Shown: piece by piece, positions 21,757 to 34,065 of the stretch
Layout: each line of letters begins with the position of its first letter
Numbering within the stretch: the stretch's first letter is position 1
NCBI GenBank assembly: GCA_003313425.1
Contig: NHZP01000012.1
Location: 186,001 to 250,000 of the forward strand
DNA from: Pseudopyrenochaeta lycopersici
Lineage: Eukaryota > Ascomycota > Dothideomycetes > Pleosporales > Pseudopyrenochaetaceae
DNA: 64,000 bases
Direction of reading: 5' to 3'
Made by a program: the position numbers and the translations under genes
Notes under the pieces: generated by a model
Seen by the model: only the letters and a program-made list of their open reading frames with translations
Database searches by the model: none
What the model was told of the DNA's origin: nothing

Positions 21757-22355
21757 AAAGTAGATGTGCATATAGATTTCAACAGCGCCATAAAGTCATT
21801 GGGAAGCCACTCTTCTGCAGATGTTGTCAAGTCGGTGAAGTAATCAGACATCTTCCCGCCACAAAAGCACTACACGGCCCTTTTTGTATTAGACTTCTCC
21901 AAGGTCTCCAGTCTAAATTGCTGTGAGCTTTCATCTTTCACACTTTTGGAACAATATGGTTCTCCCGAGCGGGCTAAGTGCCCTTATGTATGATGTTCAT
22001 CACCATGAGGCATACCAAATCTCTCTAATATATTTCATATATAGAACTCATCCCCATTTGTTTTATATGATGACAGAGTCCATAACTGTTCACTGTCTCA
22101 TTCTGCAAGCAGGGGTAAACTGGCAGTTACCTCTCACTCCCCTCCGTCACAGGGGGAGAGCCTCGCATCCCCTATCCCTCACTCATTGTTAAACGCGATT
22201 AATTCAATGTCATCACGTAATACAGTCGCCTTCATCAGCCACGCCTCGCATCGGGGCTTCTTTCGTCTCCGATGCTGCTTAGATCTGCTAAATTCGTATA
22301 GCTCTACAACAAACCCGCACGGATGCAATCTCAATTGTTCCGTGTAGCTTCCTGA
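21757..22355. other. Gap between convergent genes
   Basis: About 600 bp between the 3' ends of the DHA1-like gene and the TPR gene. It should hold both 3' untranslated regions; I see no coding frame of note. Confidence 0.4.
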
Positions 22356-25300
22356 CTACCGCGCCCAAATCAATACATTGCAGTTCAATCCTGTATCCCC
22401 AGCGGCAAGATTGGATGCACATGCAAAACAGCATTCCCTTCCTGGGATATCTCTCCTGATGACAGCATGCTTCCCCCTCTCCGCACACCAAGCTCTCGCC
22501 ACAACCTCGTCACCATCCCCCATTGCATTGATTATTAGCAATTTATCAGGTACGGGATACGTATCCTTGAGGTCTTTTGCCAGTACAGCCTCACGGAGTC
22601 GCATCTGTGCCTGTCGTCGGAACATAACGTGTGTGCCTACGCATGGTGGGGCGGTTACGAAAACGGGAAGCGTGAAGAGTGTGTACCGCACTGCAGTACC
22701 ACCGATCTCAAAATCGAGGCTCGCACGGTACTCTTCAGTCGGTAGACCGAGGGTTGCTCCAAGAGCAACCCGCGCTTGTGGTATGAGTTCAAGATGTATT
22801 CCCTTGAATATGCTCTTTTGTCCACCGGTCTGTGCCACAGGTCCAGTGGATATTATATACTCATTCGCATCAACAATAGCAGTTACGATCTGCTCATTCG
22901 TCTCTGGACTCGTTTCTGTAAATCCTAGTGCCTCCAGCGGTTTTGGGAGTCGTATGATGGGCACGGGAATATCCAACCGTCGCGCGTTAAGGGACACCCA
23001 GCCTTGTATTGGAACACCATTCTTGTCTTTACCAGACGGAGCGGGGAGGGGTCCAAGCCAGCCACAGACACTCTTTGGGTTTCGCAGCCCTCCAAGAACA
23101 CGTCCGAGTACGGTGCGCTTGGGCCAATAACTTTTATTTTTCACTACGATACCATTGTCGTAGTAAGGCGCGCCTTTCCAATTTCTGATGCTTGGAGTTG
23201 CGTCAACGAGCGTGCTTATCACACGGTGTCGAAAGAACTTCCCGGGCATAACGAGGCCGAACAGCCAGTCGTAGGTGTCGTAGGATGCAGCGCTGGTACC
23301 CGAGGTCAAGTCGAAATATGCAGTTTCAAGACAGCGGCGGGTTTCATCCATGAGGGGCCATGAAAGAGCTTCGGCAATACGAATTAGACCCTCTGCATTC
23401 CGCTGATGGTTCGTGGCGAAGAAGGCATATCGCGGCGGGGTCGCAGTAGGCAACGTCGTGGTGATGGTAGTTGGCGAAGTAACTTGAACATTCTGCATGA
23501 ACAGATCAGCTGTCACGATGAGTGCGGATATATAATCTGTCATGATCCCGGCATATGAGGTCAGCACTGGCTGAAGTTTGAGGCGGATAAGTAGTTCCCA
23601 GCCAAGCATGATTTGGAAGAGAAAGTTCCGTGTTTTCGTTTCTTGATCAGCAGCCGTGAGGAAATTGCTTGTGAACGTGCGTGCTTTGGTAAAGTCGGTG
23701 AAACGTGTTGGCTCGTCGTAGAAGGCGCGTGTGAGCATGAGGCATAAGCTGTCGATACGTCTTTGGCGGGTTCCTCCGACTCCGAACCCGAACTGGAGGG
23801 TGTTGACTTGCGAAAGCCCCAGGAAGCTCGCAAGACCTTGATCGTCTTCCACCCGAGAAAACCTCAGGGTCTGAAGTCTTGCAACGATCCGAGCTAATGG
23901 AATGGTAGGCAAACCCACACTAGCCTCGAGGTGCAGGTTCAACGCAGGCGCCAGTAGAAGCTGATGACTGCGATATTCTTCCGAGTACCCCCCAACAGTT
24001 GTAGTCCCTGGTAGCTGTCCGTCGTAGAACGAACCGCTCTCAGGATCCATATCTAGAAACGTGTTTCCGGGGTACTTATTTATATCAACATGCATCTTGT
24101 CTACGCTTAGTCAGCGAGTGTTTGCATCAACCACCATTTGGACGTACTATGTGTCGGATGCAGATAGGTGATGGTCGGTATCTCCCGTGTTGTGAGTTGC
24201 GCGGCGGTCAGTCCAACATACAAAAGCTGCACCGCATCAATCTGCTGCGCTCCTGTATATGGTCTAACCATTAGTTTACCCTTGTTCTTTGCAGCAATAA
24301 TAATCTCGAGTTCGGCCAACTTAGCATTGAGCTCAGCAGTAGTGATAGTTGCCTGCTGGGGGTTTCCAGAGGGCGTGTAGTCCGGCGGAGGTTCTGATGG
24401 TATATCTTCCGAAAGCGCCGATAGGTCTGCTGATGTGAATGGTATAGTCGTAGTCGTAGTCTGATTGACGTTCGAAGCATTGTGTTGGCGCTGAACGGTC
24501 TGCCGATTTGCATTCGACATACTTGAGGTCGGTTCTACGCAACTTTAGCCACAGGAATGACATTCGTTTTCAATTGACTTACGCGCTGGTGTGTTGGAAG
24601 TTGTCCCTAGAGTCCTGGTGCCCAGAGACGGGCTTGGTGGGGGCCGGACCAAGGATGGAGCAGTTGCTTGGATACCTCCCAGGCTCGAAGGCGCAGCACC
24701 CGATTGAAGAGCGCTGCCATAAGCTGATGGTTGTGGAGTTGCTGGAGTCGAACTTTGGGAACTAGGTGTCGTTGTAGCAGCATTGATGGAGATAGATGGT
24801 GTCCTCTGTTGGACAGGAGTAGGTTGGCTCTGGGGGGCTGGTGCAGGAGCATAAGGAATTGGTACAAGAGGCTGTGTCGGACTGGGAAAGCCTGATAAGG
24901 TTGGCGCGGTTTGATAATTTGACACTTGTGGAGTCGTTGATGATGTACTTTGTTGTGTTGCCGGCGTGGAAACATATGGTGAAGGTACTCTTTCCGGTGG
25001 CGCCGGACTTGGAGGAGTGGAATAAGAAGGTATGCCCTGGGTCGGCACCGAAAGCGACGGTGCTAAGGTCGAGGCTGGGCTCGAAAGGACAGGACTTGAA
25101 GGTGAGGGCAATTCAGAATGTGTGTTTGTTTGCGTATTCGCGTAGTAAGATGGTTGTGTTGATTGAGAAGTGGGAAAGGGCGGCTGCTGGTAGGGTATAT
25201 TATGCTGAGCCGTGGTTGGTGGTTGAGATGGTGGGTGGACTGAGGGTGGAACAGTGTTTGACAGTCCCTTCTTCCTCCTATTGTCGCCGATGCTAGTCTG

Positions 25301-25919
25301 CACTTTGATCTTGTCCATGCCGGTCGCGGAGGCGTAGGCCTCACGAAACGCTTCTTCAGCACCGTCATAGTCCTCCAAACAGCCCATCAGCTCGCCCTTC
25401 GTATGCCATGCGTACCAACTAGTAGGATTAGACTGTATTGCTTCATTAACATCACGAAGTGCAGCTTGATACTGTGGGGGATTGGACAGCCGGTATGCCA
25501 TTGCTCGACAAAGCAGAAGTTCGGGGTCATGAGGAGTCAGCTTGATAGCTTGCTCATAGAGCGTGATGGCAGACCCGAAGTCACCAGCTGCAGTCTTCTC
25601 ATCAGCGGCATTTCGAAATAGGCTGGCGTTCGAGAGCTGCTGCGACGCGGGGTTGGGGGCACTGGGCGGGGCTTGCGAGATATTGACGACCTCTGGTACT
25701 GCTGGTGGCCCTCCAACTCCACCTGTTGGGTTTGGACGGTATGGAAGCCTATTAGGGGTTCAGCCTCGATTCATTCTCTTCACGTCGTCTAGAGGATCTG
25801 CTTGCTCAAGGGACCGCATACTGATTGGGAGCTTGAAACTGACTCGGACCAGCTGAAGGACCAGCAACGCTAGTTGGCCGCGCGAACTTCTCCTTCAGCT
25901 TTTTTGTGAATAATCCCAT
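22356..25919 (-). CDS. Large protein with three TPR units, Ser/Thr/Pro-rich linker and unrecognised C-terminal region
   Basis: Exons 25822-25919, 24583-25748, 24148-24534 and 22356-24100 give 1131 residues; introns are 73, 48 and 47 nt with consensus ends, and phase is kept. The start is MGLFTKKLKEKFARP. Residues about 74-178 form three 34-35-residue TPR units (LYEQAIKLTPHDPELL, DVNEAIQSNPTSWYAW, EDYDGAEEAFREAYA). Residues about 190-440 are a disordered linker very rich in Pro, Ser, Thr and Gln. A second short conserved-looking stretch (about 480-550) has a coiled-coil-like segment around TTAELNAKLAELEII. The last 580 residues are globular in composition but match no family I can name. TPR units bind partner proteins, so a scaffold is likely; any activity would lie in the C-terminal part. 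Neighbouring SRR1-domain gene is on the same strand. Confidence 0.82.
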
Positions 25920-26643
25920 TGTAAAGTTGTCGCATGCGCAGGGGTCGCAAGCGACGAGGCTGGTTGAGCAGCAACCGCGGGATAAAGGACGGATAAGTAT
26001 AGAACCCTCGTGATGCCGCGTGACGGCCCTTCACCGGTTGGCATGCGGCCATATCGTATTTCGCGTCCTCAGACGAATTGCGACATGGGAGGAGGGACGG
26101 GAAGAGGCTTGAGGGGTAATGCAGCTCAATTATTGGTGGTGATGCGCCACCAACTAGGAACCTCGATAAGAACTCAGCCTCACGGCCGACGGCAGCACGA
26201 AACTAGGCTAATGAAGGTATACTAGCTTTGCACCGCTAATAGTGCAATAAGTAGTAGTCCGAATACCTGTTTCCTCCGTTTTCCGTCTCCAATTCTAGTT
26301 TTCTCGTTTCGGAACTGGCGCCGAACCAAAGCCCATCCCAAGTCTGTAGCCCCTCGAAGACCAAACATTTTCAATTGACCTTCAGCGCACATTTAGCCAG
26401 ACTTTTGACCCGCATTACTTCCAACATAGCCCACATATACAGACAATCTTCGGTTGTTTAAGCTTATATGTTAAATCTTCTCCATTTTTTCCGAGCTTCT
26501 CAAGTCGAGCCTCACGCTTGACGCCATTGGCTTTGCAGCTCATATTCCACAGCCGTGATGGCTAGGCTATGCCAATATTAGTCTTACACAAGAATATACT
26601 GATGCAGCTAGTATTACTAATATTATAAGGCTGTCTCTTGTAT
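25920..26643. other. Gap between TPR gene and SRR1-domain gene
   Basis: These 724 bp contain the TPR gene promoter and the 3' end of the SRR1-domain gene. Nothing else recognised. Confidence 0.4.
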
Positions 26644-27399
26644 CTACATTCTAGCTTTCTCTGTTCTACGTGCAGTGTCACTTGCTCCCTCATACATAGC
26701 CATAGGAAACGTCGCGTCCTCTTCCGCCCAAAAGTCGACTCCACGTACCGCTCTTTTTCGGTATGTTGACAATCTCGACTTAAGTATATTTTCTACTTGC
26801 CCTCTTTCAGCGCTACGCTTAGGCCATTTGCTCAGTAGCGAATTGAAATCGTCGCCAACCAAGTATTGCACCGGTAACGCAGCGTTCATGAGGAGTTGCT
26901 CGTACGCTTCCAGCGTTAGAAATGGTGAGTAGACTATGGTCGATTGGTTGATGACTGACGCCGATTCGCCAAGTTCCGACCCCGATGGTGTTCGCAGAAT
27001 GCGAATGCCAAGAAGCGATAGTAGTGCTTCGTCTGCGCGGGTGAATGCTGGGTCCTGCGCGTAGACTTCGATAGGCTTTTCGGTCATTTGCCGCAGAATA
27101 TCCTGGAGCGCCAAAAGTATGGTGAGTTGCTTCAGCCTCCGCGTCTGCCCTTTCGTAGTGCTGAGACTGCCTATGCCGAGCGAAAGTATCCGGGTGGTGG
27201 GGACGGTGGAAGTTTTGAGCATAGCTTGCATTAGATGGCGGATAGTTTGCGACAACCGAGACTGCTCATATAACGCTTGATAGTGTTGAAGTTTTGCTAA
27301 GATGTTTTGCGTTTCCCGAGATTGCGATTTTGTTTCCAGTCTGCGAGGATACTTTGGGCGAGGATTTCTATCAACGACGACTGCAAGTACCTCCGGCAT
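26644..27399 (-). CDS. SRR1-domain protein
   Basis: An intronless frame of 251 residues starts MPEVLAVVVDRNPRPK. Its core (about residues 70-185) follows the SRR1 pattern: ILSLGIGSLS near the start, IEVYAQDPAFTRADEALL with QDP, LGIRILRTPSG, and STIVYSPFLTLEAYEQLL near the end. Proteins with this domain include plant SRR1 and yeast Ber1, which are linked to light and clock responses or to microtubule and heme-related regulation; the biochemical activity is not settled. No signal peptide or membrane segment is visible, so a cytosolic or nuclear protein is expected. The C-terminus is basic and Arg-rich. Fungi often carry several diverged SRR1-domain copies, so this need not be the conserved orthologue. 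Confidence 0.8.
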   Translation of the reverse strand: MPEVLAVVVDRNPRPKYPRRLETKSQSRETQNILAKLQHYQALYEQSRLSQTIRHLMQAMLKTSTVPTTRILSLGIGSLSTTKGQTRRLKQLTILLALQDILRQMTEKPIEVYAQDPAFTRADEALLSLLGIRILRTPSGSELGESASVINQSTIVYSPFLTLEAYEQLLMNAALPVQYLVGDDFNSLLSKWPKRSAERGQVENILKSRLSTYRKRAVRGVDFWAEEDATFPMAMYEGASDTARRTEKARM

Positions 27400-28869
27400 G
27401 TCTGACAGTACAAAGGCAGAATGTGAATATAAGATGTATTAGACAAAATTATGAATGAGTATAGATTGAATGGTGCTTTTCCTGATGCACTTCAAATCCT
27501 ATCCGGGTCTGGTTGGAATGAGACCTATGTAGGAAGCCTTGCGCTGGAGAGCAGCGTGCACGATAGATTTAATATATATTCTCGCAGGCATTCTATATGT
27601 CCGTTATCATCAACATTATTTTCAAATGTGCAACTTTTTGCTTTTCACCTTTGTGGTTTTCGGTGTTAAGCCGTAAGCATTTGGCACGCTGGTGTGAGTA
27701 ATACGGCTGCTGAGAAATCTGATGTCATTGTGCAAGTTTACAGCGCCGCAACCAACGAAAAAATGTAAGCACAATTGAAGCAAGTCTCTACAAACTCAAT
27801 ATACAGTTATTCTGCAAAGATAAATACAAGTGGTTTGGTGCCTGACTAGAGGGCGGTGATAGAGACATCATAGCTGCAAAGGTCAAGGTGGTCGCCAAAA
27901 CCAGATGGGCTTATCTAGCATACCTGTTCTGAAAGCTAGATTTTGCATACTGTTCTCATCCCGCGAATCCAGCACCCGATATTACCCCTCATATTTCGAG
28001 TATACTGTCTGAAATAGTCTCATAGGTTTTATCAGCCTAGGATACGGCTCATTTTACATTGTGCTCTTGAGCCAAATTCTCCGGAGGTAACCCTTCCTAT
28101 GCCTTTGTAATTGATGCATCTAATACTATGCGATCAATCGAAAATTAAAGCTGGATACTTGAAATTCATACAATGTCGTGCGATTTGTCCGCAGGCAGCC
28201 TAGATGATACATCAAGAGAGTATCTCGATCATTCGCTGTCGGACGCTCTCATCTAAGCTGTAGGAGGGCAGGGCTTAGAAATCCGATTGTTCGTCTTCGT
28301 CTGTAAATTTGTCAGCACTGCTTTTTACCAATGAGTACAATTTTCGCAGCCGACATTTGGCTCAATAAGAGTCATCTCCGCCCTTCGACTAGCGAAATAG
28401 ATTCGGTCCCTTCTAGCAAGTGTTTCTATTTATGGACGGTGAAGCTACTGCACGATGGTAATCCCACCAGTTTTCGCGCTGGCATGATAGGCCACGGACC
28501 TACTTCCGTCTTTTATTTAGCGGCGCCTGGAAGTTATGTTCTCTACGATGCAAAGCTTTCAAAAAGCTTTTTCGTGTATGGCCACTGACCTCGTCCGATT
28601 TTCCTACTGGATAGAAGAGCTGACCTAGATTATGATTTTTGTTAATTTTTGGGGGCAAGGCTGCGTTCCCGAACCGGGGCAAGAGTGAAACGGCGCCTGT
28701 GGTCGCCGTGGTTGCCTAACCGGACCCTGCAAATGTCCAATCAAAGTCATTGATGCAGTAGTTTTAGGAACACGCAGTACACATGGCCAAATACTAAGTC
28801 GACGCTGCCTACCACAGGCTGTCGATGAAGTTAATTTTGAGAGCTCTTAAATTGACAGACCGAGGTTAG
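27400..28869. other. 1.5-kb AT-richer gap without a recognised gene
   Basis: Frames at 27451-27669 and 28331-28588 lack family resemblance and codon patterns of neighbours. A GTTCCCGAACCGGGGC stretch near 28665 looks vaguely like a tRNA T-arm but no cloverleaf can be built around it. Confidence 0.4.
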
Positions 28870-29709
28870 TATTTTCCAGACGCTGGTAGCACGACGGAAA
28901 CAACAAAGTTTAAGCTCCAGATTCCAAAAAGTTTATCACAGCTCAAGTTCTATCCCTCTCCATCAATTAGCACGACGATCATCCGGAAGACGAGCGCATC
29001 GCATCACCTCAATAGTGCGGATATCGCAAACGCTCCTTTCCGGCTTCTAGACCTCCCACCTGAGCTCCGAAACAACGTCTACCGATTCATCATACAAAAA
29101 TTGGAGCAAAAAAGTAAGCGTAAGCGAAGCACCAGGCATGTTCGAGGGATCTTCACCCAGCTTCCGTGGCTGATCCGGAATTTCCTCCTCACTTGCAAGA
29201 CAGTATGGCGGGAGCTCTTGTCTATGCTCTTTGGGTCTTATATTTGGGTTGCAGATTTACGTTTCCATAACATTCACCCTGGGTATATGACCGTTTTCCC
29301 CAAAGAGAGCTGGTTGTTGAATCCCAGTACTTGCACAAGGCCAACATCGGGTAACATACGGCATGCTAGGTTTAGCATGAAACATAGGGCTTTTAGAGAA
29401 TCCACCGAAGGTGAAGAGATGCTTGTCCGTTTTGCTGTCGACGTATGCTTGATGGGTACGTCACCACATTACGTGGCTACCATTCAGGCCAACGTCAGGA
29501 CTGCAGGGCAAGTGAGGCGGAAGTTAAAGAACGAGGCCAATGACTTAAAGGCCGAGTTGAAAGAGAGCGTCAGTGGAAGGCTGTGTCAACTTGAGAATTC
29601 AAAAGTGTTTTTAGGCCAAAGAATCACAAATGTGACAGCTGGGGAATGGGATGAGATTCTCATGACGCTCAAGTCAGCCTACTTGACTTGGATCCGAAGA
29701 CAAATTTAG
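28870..29709 (+). pseudogene. 2EXR/F-box-like protein, start missing (possible pseudogene or unresolved first exon)
   Basis: An open frame runs from just after a TAG at 28867 to a stop at 29709, about 279 codons, with no ATG before the conserved block. The segment RLLDLPPELRNNVYRFII (about 29041-29094) is the start of the fungal 2EXR/F-box-like domain, followed by LLTCKTVWRELLSMLFGSY, a usual continuation. A short upstream frame from ATG 28825 ends at that TAG. I tested acceptors (for example 28879, 28941) and found no intron that keeps phase with it. Either the first exon lies further upstream or the start was lost by mutation. A better-preserved relative lies at 44899-46039. No function is assigned beyond the family's likely protein-interaction role. 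Confidence 0.5.
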
Positions 29710-30226
29710 TCAAGATTAGCGCAAGTTCTGCTTTACACTCTACGCTTGCGTCAGACTCAGGGAGTATTATCATATTTTTACCAGAACCAGAGCAATATTT
29801 CAACAAACGACCTTCGCTTGCAAGCAGCCGTACGCGCTTACCAAACTACATGGCTATTGCACGCTAATTGAGAGCTCATCGCGCAGATCATGCGTGTTCA
29901 TGAGACCGACGCTGACTGCAAATAAGACAATATGCCAGTACATTCATTTGTTTCATTTCCATTTATCATTGCCACGTCTCAGTATGGTGAATTTTGCGGG
30001 ACAACCAGTCAAAGACCATCATATATCCTTAGGAACTGCGACCCACATTCCATGAAGATACAGTAATCACGTTTCAGACTTGGCTATTTTGACCAGTTTG
30101 GTTGCGTGGAAGTTGATTGGAAGAGGTACCATTTTATCAAGCCTAGGGCGCTAGATCAATGTGCCATCATATGCTGATGCACCGTAAATGCGATCTCATA
30201 TGCGCTCATCGCTTTACTCAGGAATG
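29710..30226. other. Gap between convergent frames
   Basis: These 517 bp lie between the stop of the 2EXR-like frame and that of the amidohydrolase. I see nothing in it. Confidence 0.4.
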
Positions 30227-31538
30227 CTAGCCATCAAAGCTAGAATTATGCGCACTACACAGATTTCCCTCACGCCAGACGCCGCGAATGTTCAATGTCG
30301 CATTGATGTCAGTGAGAGGATTACCCTCTACCAAAAGTAGATCAGCATTCAGTCCCTCGGCCAACCTACCACGGTCCTCGAACTTGAAGCGCTTTGCAAC
30401 GAGACTGGTAGCTGATCGAAGGGCTTCTGCAGGACTCATGCCTATTTGGTGTACAAAGAGGTGGAGCTCATGATGCATAGAAAGACCAAATGCTGTTCCC
30501 TTTGCTGGACCCGCGGAGTCGCTTCCACTGTGTTTCATTAGTGAGCAGTTTTCTAGCGTTTTTAATGGGTTATACGTACCACAAGATATCGATGCCTGCT
30601 TTTCGCAGCACCTTCACGCTCTCATATGCGTACTCAACCTTCCCATGCTCCACAGCAAACGCCATACACTGGCACATGTTGCCCACTCGATCATCATCAA
30701 TTAGCCCTTTGACCCTTGGATCATGGGCGAACTGGTGCTGAAGAACTTTTCCCTCGGCCGTTAGGCTTCCCATTGCAGCAAGCGTCGGGTTGAGCCATGC
30801 ATTATTCTTCTTGTATGCATCAATTAGTTCCTGAGTCGGCGGCTTGTCACAGAAGGTGTGCGTCAATCCATTGACTCCAGCCTTAAGCACATCAAGTGTG
30901 TCCTGAAGAGATGTAGCATGTGCAACAGTCAAGTACCCTCGCGTTCTAGCCTCTTCGACGATCGTGCGCTGCAGTCCCACAGTCGGGTATTCAAGTTTGC
31001 GACCCATCACCGTGCCGCTCTCGTGCATCAACTTGATATAATCGGGTTGCATCTCTTTCGTCGTCCATTCTAGATACTTGACCACATTCTTGCGATTGCT
31101 CAGCTTCGGCCATTTGGCAATCTCTGCCAGGACTTCGGGGCTTTTATCATGAGCCAGAATCACCGGAATTGGCCACCCGTTCTCAATAGTCGCAGCTTGG
31201 CCAGCGGTCTTGTAGGACGCGGTATCCGGTTCCAGCGTCTGCTTTTTTAGCTTCCGTACATTGTCGAGCTCGTTGTGCATGTCACAGACGGTGGTGACAC
31301 CAAAACGCAGGGCCTGGGGCAATGCTTTTGGGTCTGCCATGTCGGCATGAATATGACAATCAATCAGACCTGGTAAGAGAGTATGTCCGGGTTTCGAGTA
31401 TGTCTTTACGGAGACTACTGGAACGACAGATACTGGGCCAACGGATCTGATCTTGCCATCCTGAACGTAAACAAATCCATTCTCGATTGTTTTTTCGCCA
31501 GTAAAGATGCGAACATCCCGTAGAAGAAATGAAGCCAT
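30227..31538 (-). CDS. Metal-dependent amidohydrolase (imidazolonepropionase-like)
   Basis: Exons 30580-31538 and 30227-30527 give 419 residues; the 52-nt intron has GTACGT, a CACTAATG branch site and CAG, and joining restores DILCGSDSAG. I chose MASFLLRDVRIF as start because it sits at the usual N-terminal strand; an in-frame Met 17 codons earlier exists. Metal ligands follow the amidohydrolase pattern: HIH in GLIDCHIHAD, the carboxylated Lys in YIKLMHES, His in VAHATSLQD and HTF, and Asp in GSDSAG. The C-terminal GLNADLLLVEGNPLTDI closes the small beta domain. Members hydrolyse C-N bonds in cyclic amides, dipeptides or related compounds in the cytosol; substrate is unknown. A Dal5-like permease gene lies upstream on the same strand and could supply the substrate. 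Confidence 0.88.
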
Positions 31539-32427
31539 GCTAGTGATTGTGTCCCCCGATAGGAAAGTGTTTTGTCCCGGAACAAGCACAACGCGTACGC
31601 CTGGGGAATGATGGTGATTATGGGACTTCGAGGAAATCTACGTATAATCGAAGATCTCATCATGGACCCCATGCTTATATGCAGTATTCATCACAATGAA
31701 TCCTCGCTTGACAATTACCAGACAGAGAGGCGAAGGTTCTAGGCTGTTGCACGACGATCCGGTTCGGAGACCGTCCGGGCGCTCCATGCGGGCCAGAGGC
31801 ACGGAAATCGTGGCGATCAGACCGCGCCGCGTATGTGGAAAGAAACATGCATTATGCATACGACAATTGTTAAGTGCGGCGGGTTTTTTCAGGGTCATAG
31901 CTAGGTTTCGTTGCCGTCGGTCCGGCCCGTGTAGTGGAGAGCCGAAGCCGATCTTGCTCCGCATGTTCGTGCTCTTTGGTGGATACCAAACCATCTATTT
32001 CAGGCTTGGCCAATGCGCAAATAAAGTCGTGTAACTTAGAACCACTAGTTCGCTGGCGCGAGCCCGCTAAGCGGTTGGCTATCGATCATGACAAATGTAT
32101 TGGAAACGGCGTGCAGGGGCACGCACATGGCCAAAAGACTACCCATCAAAGACCCAAATAGGAAGGGCACTATCATCCACTTATCATACCCTAATACAGA
32201 CTCGCATGTGACTTATATTGGGGTATGGCAAGAATCAATTGGGCACGGTGATGTCTCCAAAACAGCCCACAAGCAGAGCGCAAGATCAGGAAAGATAATT
32301 GAAATTCAAGATGCCTGTCACGGCTCGAATATGTACACCTAATGAACACTTGGTGTGCCTCTGGCTGAATCCAAATTAGTTTCGTCTTTGTAGGCCGTTG
32401 TTGAACCTGAGAATACGTGATAAAACT
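31539..32427. other. Gap upstream of the amidohydrolase
   Basis: This 889-bp stretch holds the amidohydrolase promoter and the 3' end of the permease gene. Frames at 31638-32342 on both strands have no resemblance to known proteins. Confidence 0.4.
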
Positions 32428-34065
32428 TCAAATGGTATATCTGAAGCCGACCTGCCCCTCAATCGGATCCTCGGGCTCTCCATTCGCAGCTTGACGATTG
32501 GCTTGCTTGTTCTTCTTCATAAAGAATGCAGTGGTACAGCACAATATCAACAGGATATAGAACTGAAGACCAGCTGTGACCCACAGGCCGGTGATGTATC
32601 TGGGTGCATCCACCTGTCGAAATGTCGTCGAAGCGATGATGCCTCCAATAGCTCCAAACCCAATTTGCAAGGCGCTTCCAACGGATCTCTTACTTTGCCC
32701 TCTTATGTTATTACTTTGGTAGGCGAGGATAGCTGGAACGTTGCCCTGGCATCCACAAACTCCAAGGAATGTACCTTTTGGATCTAAAATCAGCGCATGG
32801 CTCACGCAAATCACGTCCCGAGAATACTTACCAAAGTAGCGAGCGCCGTTGTTCTTGGAATATGCAACGATCATCAAGCCGATGATGGCAAGAACTGACT
32901 GCGTGGCAATAATGGGAGCTCGAATACGATACTTATCACCTACCCACGCGAATGAAAAGGCAGTGATCATAGCGGCAAAGGCGGGAGGCGCGGACAGGGC
33001 GTTGGCTTGGCCTGCAGTGTAGCCCATGCCTACTAGGATTACAGGAAGGAAGTATGCAAATGCGTAGGCTGGCATAGTTGTCGACATGAACAACGTAGCA
33101 TATGCCCAAAGCTTGAGGTCCTTTAGATGTTGGACAAACTTGACCCATGTCAGTGGATCATCGACCGAATCACCTCTGTCGTTTTCAATGCGTTGCAGCA
33201 CGGCTGCTGCTTCGCGCTGCGTGAGGAAACCCTTCTGTTCAGCCTTGTCGGGAAAATCCAAGATGATGAACCACGCTGCGATGGCAACAACGCAGGTCAA
33301 GATCCCTTCGATGATGAAAATCCAGCGCCAACCGCGAATGCCGCCAACTCCTTCCATTTGCATAAGGCCGTACGCGAGGATATTGGCAAGGCCGCCAATA
33401 CCGACAGAGAAGAGGTAGAAGCCTCCAAGGCTGAAGTGGATCGTCAGCCAGTGATTCTGAAAATGGCGCGGAAAAAGAATAAAACCTACCGTTTTTGCGT
33501 CTCATATCGGCAATACCAGCACGTAATGAGATAAACGCAGCCAGGGAAGAAGCCGGCCTCGAAAGCACCAAGAAGTACGCGACAGATAGCAAGCGTGACC
33601 CAACTCTTAACGAAACCCTGCCCGATCATGACAGCTCCCCATGCCAGCGCGATAAAAGACAGCCAATTGGCGCTTCCCACTTTGCGCAGCACAATGTTGG
33701 AGGGGAGTTCGAGAAGAGCATAGGTGGGGAAGAAAAGAACTAGAACAATGGTGTAGCGATCCCCTATTTGAAGGGCAAGATCTCTGCCCATGCCTGCGAC
33801 GCGCGCATTGGAAATCTAGCAAAATCAGCGCCATGTTCCTGGCTCAGCTGTAGGTGGCTGTAATTCTTACGTTGGTGCGGTCAATGAGAGCAATGGAATA
33901 TAGAGCACCCAAGATGGGAAGGAGTCTCCAGTCAATCTTGCGAATCAGCTTCTTTTCGTTGATGTCGCCAAAGTCGTCGATGTGGGCGGCGTTGCCAGCA
34001 GTCGTGGGAGAGCTATGTCTCTCCTTCTGAACTGCATCCGCCTTGTATTCGCCGTCGCTGCTCAT
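32428..34065 (-). CDS. MFS permease, anion:cation symporter family (Dal5/Tna1-like)
   Basis: Exons 33871-34065, 33490-33815, 32832-33430 and 32428-32774 give 488 residues. Joins restore DRTNISNARVAGMG, the hallmark after TM1 of the allantoate/nicotinate permease group, and QKRLGGFYLFSV. TM segments and LLELPSNIVLRKVG, GAFEAGFFPGCVYLITCWY and YQSNNIRGQSKRSVGSA also fit that group, which imports organic anions such as allantoate, nicotinate, pantothenate or biotin. The third intron (32775-32831) is 57 nt, a multiple of three without stop; an alternative acceptor 9 nt earlier would add Asp-Pro-Lys. I preferred the acceptor that gives YFGTFLG, the family pattern. It lies before an amidohydrolase on the same strand, which suggests uptake and hydrolysis of an amide or cyclic compound, by inference. 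Confidence 0.88.

Noticed and set aside
22378..23130. 250-codon plus-strand frame opposite the TPR gene
   Set aside because: Overlaps a 580-codon exon joined by good introns on the other strand; no domain of its own.
28650..28700. tRNA-like T-arm sequence GTTCCCGAACCGGGGC
   Set aside because: No acceptor stem, D-arm or anticodon arm can be formed around it.
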